A stretch of DNA of 10,415 nucleotides from positions 1 through 10,415 of the forward strand of contig JAGCMG010000138.1 of the NCBI GenBank assembly GCA_017646555.1, in the 5' to 3' direction. This document shows, in pieces, positions 1-5,799 of the stretch. Position 1 is the stretch's first letter. Every line of letters begins with the position of its first letter. Source of the stretch: Clostridia bacterium (GTDB lineage: Bacteria; Bacillota; Clostridia; Christensenellales; Borkfalkiaceae). Under the pieces are notes generated by a model that worked only from the letters and a program-made list of their open reading frames with translations, was not told the origin of the DNA and searched no databases. Both the position numbers and the translations under genes were made by a program.

Positions 1-195
1 CCTATTTTGTTTATATATAGCAAAGAAGATATTTATTCTCTTCCTGAAAAAGGGAAACTTTTATATGATACTTGCCAAAGTGAAAAGAAATTAGTATGGT
101 TTGAAAAAGGCGGACACTCAAGAGTAAGAATAAACAATCAAGAGAAGTATGATAACACGATAATGGAGTTCTTGAGGAATACTTTTAATACATAA
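1..195 (+). CDS. Alpha/beta hydrolase, C-terminal fragment (5' end beyond window)
   Basis: The frame is open from base 1 and ends at TAA 193-195, so only the last 64 residues are visible. The start PILFIYSKEDIYSLP resembles the strand and turn that carry the catalytic acid in alpha/beta hydrolases (compare IPVLIAHGEKDSIID in the next gene), with Asp10 as the candidate acid. A GGHS motif follows, whose His39 fits the catalytic histidine, then a final helix (YDNTIMEFLRN). The nucleophile region is not in the window, so substrate and subclass cannot be given. The next gene starts 11 bases after the stop and its ribosome binding site touches this stop codon, so the two are probably cotranscribed. 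Codon use is AT-rich and CpG-poor like the two genes that follow. The TTG at position 7 is not a real start; homology runs through it to the edge. Confidence 0.72.
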   Translation, partial: PILFIYSKEDIYSLPEKGKLLYDTCQSEKKLVWFEKGGHSRVRINNQEKYDNTIMEFLRNTFNT

Positions 196-206
196 GGGGG
201 TGTACT

Positions 207-1286
207 TTGAGAAAGAATAAAAAAACACGAAGTTTAAAAAATACCAAACGTATAGTGGCCTTAATAGCGATTTTAACGGGGTTAAGTAGCGGTACTATAT
301 TTGCAGCGAAAGAGATATATGATTCTTGTTTTGATAGATATGACAAAAAAGAATTGTATACAATCTATGGCGAATTTGATTATAGCAGAGTGTCTTATAA
401 ATTAGATAGACAGTTGTTTAATTTTTATTCAAGCCAAGTTAAACTTCAAGGATATTTCTATCCTTCAGAGAACTCAAAAGGGGTGGTTGTTGTTAGCCAT
501 GGAATGCATGCAGGGGCTGATGATTATTTGCCAATCATAGAGTATTTGGTTAAAAATAATTATTCGGTATTTACTTATGATTGCAAGGGAACGTATAATT
601 CTGACGGTGATTCTACTATAGGAATGATTACACCTCTTGTGGATTTAGATAATGCCTTGAATTTTATAGAAAGTGATTCATATTTGTCGAAACAACCATT
701 GTTTTTGTTGGGGCATTCTTGGGGTGGCTATGCAGTAACGTCGGTATTATCTATCCATAAAAATATTAATGCTTGCGCTGCAATTGCTCCTTTTAATAGT
801 GGGTACACACTAATATATGAAAAAGGGGAACAGTATGCAGGGCCATTGGTTGGTGGAATGCCAAAAGTATTTTTAGATATTTATCAAAAAATATTATTCA
901 AAAATTACACAAAGTATAATGCTGTAAAAGGAATCAATAGTACAAATATACCCGTATTAATCGCTCATGGAGAGAAGGACAGCATTATTGATTTTAATAG
1001 ACAAGCCGTAATAGCTCACAGAAATAAATTAAGGTTAGAGAATGTGTTTTATTATGTTGGCAAAGATGAGAATGCTGGCCATAATACGATAATGCATTCA
1101 AAAGAGGCTGTTAGATATCAAAAAGAAATTGCATCCAAATTAGCAGAACTCAAAGAACAAAAAGGGAAATCTTTGAGTGATGATGACTTAAAAGAATTTT
1201 GTAATAATGTAAATCATTCGCTTTATAGCGAAGTAAATGAAGAATTAATGTATCAAATCATTGATATGTTTAATAAAACAATTTGA
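207..1286 (+). CDS. Membrane-anchored alpha/beta hydrolase (serine hydrolase fold)
   Basis: This 359-residue protein starts at TTG 207, chosen because AAGGGGGTG (194-202) lies just upstream and the next residues form a basic N-terminus (RKNKK, KNTKR) followed by a hydrophobic segment at about 16-34. That is a membrane anchor or signal peptide; no clean signal peptidase site is visible, so an anchor with the enzyme outside the membrane is the better guess. The hydrolase fold is clear: VVVSHGMHAG (94-103) fits the oxyanion-hole loop, GHSWGG (169-174) gives nucleophile Ser171, HGEKD (254-258) gives acid Asp258, and AGHN (290-293) gives His292. Residues after about 308 are a charged helical tail beyond the usual core. 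The family includes lipases, esterases and acyl-peptide hydrolases, and the substrate cannot be read from sequence. It sits between another hydrolase fragment and a zinc-ribbon membrane gene in one likely operon. Confidence 0.85.
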   Translation: MRKNKKTRSLKNTKRIVALIAILTGLSSGTIFAAKEIYDSCFDRYDKKELYTIYGEFDYSRVSYKLDRQLFNFYSSQVKLQGYFYPSENSKGVVVVSHGMHAGADDYLPIIEYLVKNNYSVFTYDCKGTYNSDGDSTIGMITPLVDLDNALNFIESDSYLSKQPLFLLGHSWGGYAVTSVLSIHKNINACAAIAPFNSGYTLIYEKGEQYAGPLVGGMPKVFLDIYQKILFKNYTKYNAVKGINSTNIPVLIAHGEKDSIIDFNRQAVIAHRNKLRLENVFYYVGKDENAGHNTIMHSKEAVRYQKEIASKLAELKEQKGKSLSDDDLKEFCNNVNHSLYSEVNEELMYQIIDMFNKTI

Positions 1287-1296
1287 GGAGGATATT

Positions 1297-1779
1297 ATGT
1301 ATTGTAAAAAATGCGGTAAATTTATTGGCAACGATTCAGAACTGTGTGATGAATGCAGATTGAAGCAAGATACGATTTTTAGCGAATTTTCAGAAAAGAA
1401 AGAAGAGGACATTGCGTCGGTATACTCTAATGTAAATGTGCCAAGTAGCAATCAAATTAGTTTAGGAAAATCTATTGCTGCAATTATATTATCAGATATA
1501 GGTTTTTTCTTGATATATATGGGCCTTATTTTGTTCCCAACTGCTGCTGCATATGTGGATTTTAGTGGAGCAATTGCTTTTATGATTTTTGGCGCCATTC
1601 CTAGTTTGTTAGGATTAATTTTTGGGATTCAGTCAATAAGTTATTTTAGGGCTACCTCTATGATAAGGAGCGGGAAAAGAATCCCTGTATTAATCCTTGG
1701 TATTTCATCAGTTGTAATGGCTGCCATAGGGTTAATCATTGTATTTATGATGTTCGCTATTTATGACATTGTAATGTAA
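1297..1779 (+). CDS. Zinc-ribbon membrane protein, DUF4190-like
   Basis: Start ATG 1297 is preferred over upstream TTG 1261 because GAGGAGG (1285-1291) sits at correct spacing and the protein then begins with the zinc ribbon MYCKKCGKFI. Cys3, Cys6, Cys17 and Cys20 form two CxxC knuckles that probably bind zinc. After a polar linker (about 21-50) come three hydrophobic segments: roughly 54-76, 82-108 and 127-156, counted in this 160-residue protein. A short N-terminal zinc ribbon followed by small membrane helices is common in Firmicutes and often annotated DUF4190 or zinc-ribbon domain protein; no biochemical role is established. The ribosome binding site overlaps the TGA of the preceding hydrolase, so translation is likely coupled and the two may act together at the membrane. 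A terminator follows 46 bases after the stop. Confidence 0.75.
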   Translation: MYCKKCGKFIGNDSELCDECRLKQDTIFSEFSEKKEEDIASVYSNVNVPSSNQISLGKSIAAIILSDIGFFLIYMGLILFPTAAAYVDFSGAIAFMIFGAIPSLLGLIFGIQSISYFRATSMIRSGKRIPVLILGISSVVMAAIGLIIVFMMFAIYDIVM

Positions 1780-1825
1780 AACAACATATTTCTGTGAATG
1801 GATGCAAAATAAAAATTCTTGATAA

Positions 1826-1872
1826 AACGGTCAGATGTCCTAATCCTTGGATAACTGGCCGTTGTTGTTTTT
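1826..1872 (+). terminator. Intrinsic terminator of the hydrolase/zinc-ribbon operon
   Basis: AACGGTCAG (1826-1834) pairs with CTGGCCGTT (1855-1863) over 9 bp including one G-T wobble. After a single mismatch, TGTCC/GGATA continue the stem for 5 bp around an 8-base loop. The 3' side runs into GTTGTTTTT, giving the U-rich tail. It lies 46 bases after the stop at 1779 and closes the left operon. Confidence 0.75.
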
Positions 1873-1959
1873 GCGAGATTTTATATAATATATTATGTAT
1901 TTATATTTATTTTAATACAATAGTAGAGAAACGGGGTGCATATAATTTAATTACGACTG

Positions 1960-1995
1960 GCGTATTTCAATTTTTATTGACAAATTGAAATACGC
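1960..1995. repeat. Perfect 14-bp inverted repeat with 8-base loop
   Basis: GCGTATTTCAATTT (1960-1973) is exactly complementary to AAATTGAAATACGC (1982-1995), separated by TTATTGAC. Neither flank carries a T-tract on either strand, so it is not a standard intrinsic terminator. It could be a DNA hairpin of a mobile-element end, a protein operator, or an RNA structure upstream of alr. I do not recognise the sequence. Confidence 0.7.
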
Positions 1996-2022
1996 GAGAA
2001 TATTAATCTAATTTATTTCAGT

Positions 2023-2117
2023 TTGAGTAATAAAAATGGAAAAAAGCAAGAGCTAAATATTGACTTATTGATGGAGGATCAATGATAAAAGCAGATAGAT
2101 TTAGTGTGCGTTTATAA
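2023..2117 (+). other. Two tiny overlapping frames, possible gene remnants
   Basis: TTG 2023 to TGA 2085 encodes 20 residues (reading LSNKNGKKQELNIDLLMEDQ from the first codon). It overlaps by ATGA with a second frame, ATG 2082 to TAA 2117, encoding MIKADRFSVRL. The second has GGAGG at 2073-2077, only four bases before its ATG. ATGA coupling and a ribosome binding site suggest that this was once real coding sequence, perhaps the start of a longer gene now broken. No stop-free extension exists downstream of 2117 in that frame. Neither peptide is recognised. They could also be chance frames. Confidence 0.25.
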
Positions 2118-2159
2118 CAAAAAGCGGGTGAAAAACATATTATATTAGGGGTGAAAGGT

Positions 2160-3182
2160 ATGTTGAACGTTGCTGAAATAGACTTAAAAATTTTAAGGCA
2201 AAACGCTATAAATATAAAAAATTTCTTGCCAAGTGGGGTAAAGTTTTGCGCCGTTGTAAAAGCCGATGCGTACGGTCACGGAGCGGAAACGGTGGCTAAC
2301 GCTATACACGATTTAGTGGATTTTTTTGCCGTGGCGCTATATGAAGAGGCTTACTCATTAAGGCTCGCTGGCGTAACAAAAGAGATTTTAGTTTTAACTC
2401 CCCCAAAAAATAGCGACATAAAAAAAGCTATTGAAAACGGAATAACTTTTTGCGTACAAGACGCGTTAGATATTATAAAAATTCAAAAAGTTGCAAGCAG
2501 ACTAAAAAAGACGGCAACAGTTCAAATAGCGTTAAACACGGGTATGAATAGGCTGGGCGCAAACGCTGACGAAGTTTTACCGATTTTACAAGCGTTAGAA
2601 AAAAGCCCAAAGGTGATTTTGACGGGTGCGTATTCGCATTTTTATAATGCAAAGTCAAAAAATGCCCGAGAAAAGCAAAAGAAGATTTTCGGCTTAATGC
2701 TAAACAAAATTAAAGAAAAATACCCAAATATCACGGCACATATTTCGGCAAGTGGTGGGGTTTTAAACGGCGAATTTTATGACGCTGTAAGAATAGGAAT
2801 AATGCTTTACGGTTATTACCCTTACAAAAGAAAAAAACCCACGATAAAAATTCGACCTGTAATGAAAGTTTATACTTTTTGCGTTAAAGAACGACTCTTA
2901 AGTGCTGGGGAAAACCTTTTATACGGCAATTTTAAGTTAAAAAATAAAGAAGAAATTTCTTTAATACGCTTTGGGTACGCTGACGGACTATCAAGAAATT
3001 CTAAAAAATTGACCTTAAATAAGCGTTGTATGGATTTATCAGCAGTAAAAAAAGCAAATAAAACAAGAAAATTTTATATTTTAAATAAAAATGCTGATGA
3101 AATTGCTAAAAAGTATGATACAATAAGTTATGAGATACTAACCAGCGTTTCACGGCGCACGGAAAAAATTTATTTAAGGTAA
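2160..3182 (+). CDS. alr: Alanine racemase
   Basis: This PLP enzyme converts L-alanine to D-alanine for peptidoglycan in the cytoplasm. ATG 2160 is chosen over in-frame GTG 2151 because GGGGTG (2148-2153) is then a ribosome binding site with six-base spacing; the protein is 340 residues, near the family's 360-390. Seen in order: VVKADAYGHG (32-41) with PLP lysine Lys34; NTGMNRLG with Arg131; His160 in the GAYSHF element; RIGIMLYG (211-218) with Arg211, the arginine that contacts the PLP ring; GYADG (272-276) with the second catalytic base Tyr273; and RCMD (289-292). The C-terminal barrel ends in the usual YEIL...SRR pattern. One oddity: the position of the carbamylated lysine of the Geobacillus enzyme (seven residues before Arg131) is Ala124 here. 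It heads a tight operon, five bases ahead of the next gene. PROSC-type PLP proteins are excluded by the length and the C-terminal domain. Confidence 0.95.
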   Translation: MLNVAEIDLKILRQNAINIKNFLPSGVKFCAVVKADAYGHGAETVANAIHDLVDFFAVALYEEAYSLRLAGVTKEILVLTPPKNSDIKKAIENGITFCVQDALDIIKIQKVASRLKKTATVQIALNTGMNRLGANADEVLPILQALEKSPKVILTGAYSHFYNAKSKNAREKQKKIFGLMLNKIKEKYPNITAHISASGGVLNGEFYDAVRIGIMLYGYYPYKRKKPTIKIRPVMKVYTFCVKERLLSAGENLLYGNFKLKNKEEISLIRFGYADGLSRNSKKLTLNKRCMDLSAVKKANKTRKFYILNKNADEIAKKYDTISYEILTSVSRRTEKIYLR

Positions 3183-3187
3183 AATTT

Positions 3188-3805
3188 ATGAACAAGTTCA
3201 AACATAAACTTTGGTTTTACGCTAAAGACGCTATCATTAACTACGCGTATCTTATTACGGGTGGTTTTTTGGCATTTATAATTTCATTTTTTACTAAAGA
3301 TGGCACTTTCCCAGATTACGTGTGCACGATTCTTTCGGCTATAAATATTATCGTTTACGCTTTCGTAGTATTTATAGCGTATATGAAAACGGGTGGGGAA
3401 GCGCTTGTTAAAAAGCATTCTAACGACGTTGAAAGGCGACATATTTTGGAAACCCGTCAATACCACGAAATAGATAAAGTAGGCGAACATAACAAAAAGA
3501 ACCCTTTAATTTTTTCACTTATTATGGTTGTGCCGTTATTTATTGTTTTACTTGTACGAATTATTTTAGATTTATGCAAAGTACAAGCGTTAGCGTATAC
3601 TTCGGTCATTAAAACGCTTTACGGTTTATTTTATACTTTTTTCTACGGAATATCGCATAGCGCAAGCGTATATTTTATAGCGATTGGCTTAGTGATTTTT
3701 ATTTTCACAGCGTATTTTGGTTATTATTCAGGCGTTAAAAATTCGCAAAAAACTTACGATAAAGCCGAACGACTTAAGAAAAGAATTGAGGGCGAAAAAA
3801 ATTGA
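3188..3805 (+). CDS. Membrane protein of unknown function between alr and rsmD
   Basis: This 205-residue protein is not recognised as any named family. ATG 3188 has AAGGT (3176-3180) upstream, overlapping the alr stop. Hydrophobic stretches lie at about 17-37, 44-66, 106-128 and 158-182, with a weaker one near 138-155, giving four or possibly five membrane helices. A long charged loop (about 67-105, rich in Lys, Arg, Glu and His) lies between helices two and three, and the C-terminus (183-205) is strongly charged and probably a cytoplasmic helix. There is no signal peptide or catalytic motif. It is cotranscribed with alr, and its TGA overlaps the TTG start of the RsmD-CoaD gene (TTGA at 3802-3805), so it is translationally coupled. 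A link with cell envelope work is possible from context only. Confidence 0.72.
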   Translation: MNKFKHKLWFYAKDAIINYAYLITGGFLAFIISFFTKDGTFPDYVCTILSAINIIVYAFVVFIAYMKTGGEALVKKHSNDVERRHILETRQYHEIDKVGEHNKKNPLIFSLIMVVPLFIVLLVRIILDLCKVQALAYTSVIKTLYGLFYTFFYGISHSASVYFIAIGLVIFIFTAYFGYYSGVKNSQKTYDKAERLKKRIEGEKN

Positions 3806-4827
3806 GAGTAGTCGGTGGGAAATACCGTTCGCGCGTGCTTGCCGAATTTAATGGCGACGAAATACGACCAACGGCGGACAAGGTGAAGGAAAGTTTATTT
3901 AATATTTTAGGGGATAGCGTTGAAAACGCCGTGTGCTTGGACCTTTTTGCAGGAACGGGTAGCGTTGGTATAGAAATGCTTTCGCGTGGGGCAAAATCCG
4001 TCGTTTTTACCGACGTTAGAAAGGAAAGTTTAGCCGTCGTTAATAAAAATCTAAACTCTCTATCGTTAAGCGCGGAAGTTTTGCATATTTCGGCGATAGA
4101 TTATCTAAAAAAAGTTGATAAAAAGTTTGATTTAATTTTTATTGACCCACCGTATAAAACAGGGCTTGGGATAGAGGCGTTAAAGGTTATAAAAGAAAGG
4201 GGGCTACTAACGAAGGACGGCGTAGCCGTGTTTGAAAGTGAAAATCCGTTTGGCGATAATTCTTTAGGGCTTTTTAAGTATGACGAGAGAAAATACGGCA
4301 GGACGTATATTACTTTTTTTAAGAACAAAAAGAGTAGTTGTGTGTTTGCAGGGACTTTCGACCCAATCACGAAAGGACACGAAAAGATAATCGAAAGGGC
4401 TAGAAACGAATTTGAAAAGGTGTTTGTAACGATTATGGTTAACCCCGACAAACAGCCGTTTTTTCCACTTGAAGATAGATTTTCGTTTATTAAAGAGTTA
4501 TATTTAGACGATAGCGCGATAACTGTTTGCTATCACGAAGGGCTTGCAGTTGAGTTTTTACAAAAAGTCAATACACCGTACTATGTTCGTGGTATTCGTA
4601 ACGAAACTGACTTGATTTACGAAAAGAACAACGAAAATCTTTCTAAAACAATCTACCCCGATTTAATAACTATTTATTATAAAGCCGATAAGGAAGATTG
4701 TAAGTTGAGTTCGACTTCTATTCGTGAAAAGATTGAGAGTGGGGAAGATTATAAAAAGTTTTTACCAAAAAAAATAGCCGATAGAATTATTCAATCGGCA
4801 AAATTAATTAAAAATGACGATAAATAA
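3802..4827 (+). CDS. rsmD-coaD: Fused 16S rRNA (guanine-N2)-methyltransferase RsmD and phosphopantetheine adenylyltransferase CoaD
   Basis: One uninterrupted 341-codon frame joins two enzymes that are normally separate neighbours. Residues 1-175 are RsmD, which methylates G966 of 16S rRNA: MRVVGGKYRSR start, RPTADKVKESLFNIL, SAM-binding LDLFAGTGSVGIE (46-58), catalytic DPPY (115-118) and the usual YGRTYITFF end. Residues 180-341 are CoaD, which adds AMP from ATP to 4'-phosphopantetheine to give dephospho-CoA: AGTFDPIT (183-190), the T/HxGH motif TKGH (190-193), NPDK (214-217), VRGIR (262-266) and SSTSIR (303-308). Both domains look intact and together match the summed length of separate proteins (about 185 plus 160), so there is almost no linker. 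The TTG start has GAGGG (3788-3792) at nine bases. GTG 4342 could in principle start CoaD alone, but no ribosome binding site precedes it. The last 24 bases overlap ylbJ tail to tail. Confidence 0.93.
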   Translation: MRVVGGKYRSRVLAEFNGDEIRPTADKVKESLFNILGDSVENAVCLDLFAGTGSVGIEMLSRGAKSVVFTDVRKESLAVVNKNLNSLSLSAEVLHISAIDYLKKVDKKFDLIFIDPPYKTGLGIEALKVIKERGLLTKDGVAVFESENPFGDNSLGLFKYDERKYGRTYITFFKNKKSSCVFAGTFDPITKGHEKIIERARNEFEKVFVTIMVNPDKQPFFPLEDRFSFIKELYLDDSAITVCYHEGLAVEFLQKVNTPYYVRGIRNETDLIYEKNNENLSKTIYPDLITIYYKADKEDCKLSSTSIREKIESGEDYKKFLPKKIADRIIQSAKLIKNDDK

Positions 4828-5760
4828 ATAGCAAAAAACAAAACTAAAAAGCGCCTGTGTGATTTTATAAATTAAAAATCCACGGGCGTTTATTTTTTCT
4901 TTATGTAATAGATAAAGCGAAAACGCTAAAATATAAAGCCCACCGATAGAAAATAAAAACGCGCAAATAGAAATTATAAAAGGGGTTGGGGTTGTAAAAA
5001 ACAAACAACCGAAAGTCGTGTCGATTAGCCCAAATATTACACCTTTAAAAGTTGAAGGCAAATTATTTATTGCCGTAAAAGAATTAAAAATATTTAGATA
5101 AGTAAATAAAAAAGTTGACACGGCAAGCGAAATTAAAACGCTTTTAACTGCTATAAAAACGCGTTCGTCGTTTGCTTTTTGTTCTATTAAATTTATTGAA
5201 TATAACTTGCTAATATTTTTATTAAAAAGGGGTGAAAGTAATACGGTTGACAAAAAAATCGACGCGTAAATCAATACGCCTATTTTAATAGAATTAAACG
5301 ATAAAATCCCGACTGCGCCTATAATGAGTAAGGGTGAGGGGATATAAGCGTATTTAACTGCACGCTCTAACTCAAATTCGTTTATGGCACGGTTTCGGTA
5401 TACCGTTATAAGCGATTTTATGCCAAAAGGGTAGCCGATTAGTAAATTTTGAAGTAAAATAAGTAGGATTTCGGCGTTAAAAGAGAAATTTTTGCTTAAA
5501 CTTTTTAATGGTTTTAAGACGGTGTTTTTATCGATAAAAAAGGTAAAAATTTGCGTTGCCGTTAAAAAAGGCAGGGTTAAAGGTAAGACGGTAAGCGCAT
5601 AAATTTTTACGGCTGATATAGAAAAAACGACGAATTTATTGCTAAAAAACACGGCGTAAAAAATAAAGGCTACTATAAATAAAATTCCTACGACTTTAAC
5701 CGTTTTAATAAAAAAATTTTTCACGCTTAATTTTATTAAAAATCGGCTAATTTTATGCAA
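4804..5760 (-). CDS. ylbJ: YlbJ-like sporulation integral membrane protein
   Basis: This 318-residue polytopic membrane protein has about eight hydrophobic segments (for example 22-40, 50-75, 97-110, 143-153, 157-178, 201-222, 238-254, 258-285 and the C-terminal 300-317). Two signatures point to YlbJ and the related nucleoside-recognition (Gate) membrane family: GYPFGIKS (109-116) and SPLLIIGAVG (142-151), plus a late GGLY element (273-276). Bacillus YlbJ is about 400 residues, so this copy is short. In B. subtilis ylbJ is a sporulation gene lying next to rsmD (ylbH) and coaD (ylbI); the same neighbours here support the call. The molecular activity is unknown. The start is uncertain: TTG 5760 gives the longest frame but has no clear ribosome binding site, and GTG 5724 (codon 13) is an alternative. 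Its 3' end overlaps the coaD end by 24 bases and contains that operon's terminator. Confidence 0.75.
   Translation of the reverse strand: MHKISRFLIKLSVKNFFIKTVKVVGILFIVAFIFYAVFFSNKFVVFSISAVKIYALTVLPLTLPFLTATQIFTFFIDKNTVLKPLKSLSKNFSFNAEILLILLQNLLIGYPFGIKSLITVYRNRAINEFELERAVKYAYIPSPLLIIGAVGILSFNSIKIGVLIYASIFLSTVLLSPLFNKNISKLYSINLIEQKANDERVFIAVKSVLISLAVSTFLFTYLNIFNSFTAINNLPSTFKGVIFGLIDTTFGCLFFTTPTPFIISICAFLFSIGGLYILAFSLYLLHKEKINARGFLIYKITQALFSFVFCYLFIVIFN
4848..4898 (+). terminator. Intrinsic terminator of the alr-rsmD-coaD operon, inside ylbJ
   Basis: AAA-G-CGCCTGTG (4848-4859) pairs with CACGGGCGTTT (4881-4891), with G4851 bulged and one T-G wobble. An inner GATTTT/AAAATC pairing (4861-4866 and 4875-4880) extends the stem. 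The tail TTTATTTTTT (4889-4898) is U-rich in the + transcript. It begins 21 bases after the CoaD stop and lies wholly within the 3' coding part of the opposite-strand gene ylbJ. Confidence 0.7.
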
Positions 5761-5764
5761 AAAC

Positions 5765-5793
5765 TTGAAAAATTTTACCGTTTGTGTTAATAT
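5765..5793 (+). promoter_or_regulatory. Candidate sigma-A promoter for leaderless rarA transcript
   Basis: TTGAAA (5765-5770) and TAATAT (5788-5793) are separated by 17 bases. A start seven bases after the -10 falls on 5800, the A of the rarA ATG. A better -10 hexamer, TATAAT (5791-5796), would give a 20-base spacer and an even later start. No ribosome binding site precedes the ATG. The whole divergent gap to ylbJ is only 39 bases. Confidence 0.5.
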
Positions 5794-5799
5794 AATCGT

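Larger units (their letters stand above)
1780..2150. other. 371-base intergenic junction between accessory block and alr operon
   Basis: No convincing full gene is present. The stretch holds the terminator at 1826-1872, a very AT-rich patch at 1880-1920 (including the 12-bp palindrome ATAATATATTAT at 1885-1896), a perfect inverted repeat at 1960-1995, and two tiny overlapping frames at 2023-2117. A TATAAT hexamer at 1884-1889 has TTGTTG 16 bases upstream and could be a weak promoter. A TTGACT hexamer at 2060-2065 lacks a good -10 at normal spacing. I see no confident promoter for alr. GGGTGAAA occurs twice (2126-2133 and 2149-2156). Base composition changes across this stretch, from CpG-poor on the left to CpG-richer on the right. 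Confidence 0.6.

Noticed and set aside
1885..1896. 12-bp palindrome ATAATATATTAT
   Set aside because: It is made only of A and T in a very AT-rich stretch, so it is likely chance.
1794..1988. 64-codon + strand frame starting at GTG
   Set aside because: It reads through the terminator stem and the inverted repeat, has no ribosome binding site and resembles no protein family.
2060..2088. TTGACT as a -35 for an alr promoter
   Set aside because: No acceptable -10 lies 16-18 bases downstream; the hexamer there is TGATAA.
4342..4344. Internal GTG as the true start of a separate coaD
   Set aside because: No ribosome binding site precedes it and there is no stop codon ending rsmD, so the fusion is the simpler reading.
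4101..4451. 116-codon - strand frame opposite rsmD-coaD
   Set aside because: It is the shadow of a clearly conserved + strand gene and spans the RsmD-CoaD junction with no features of its own.
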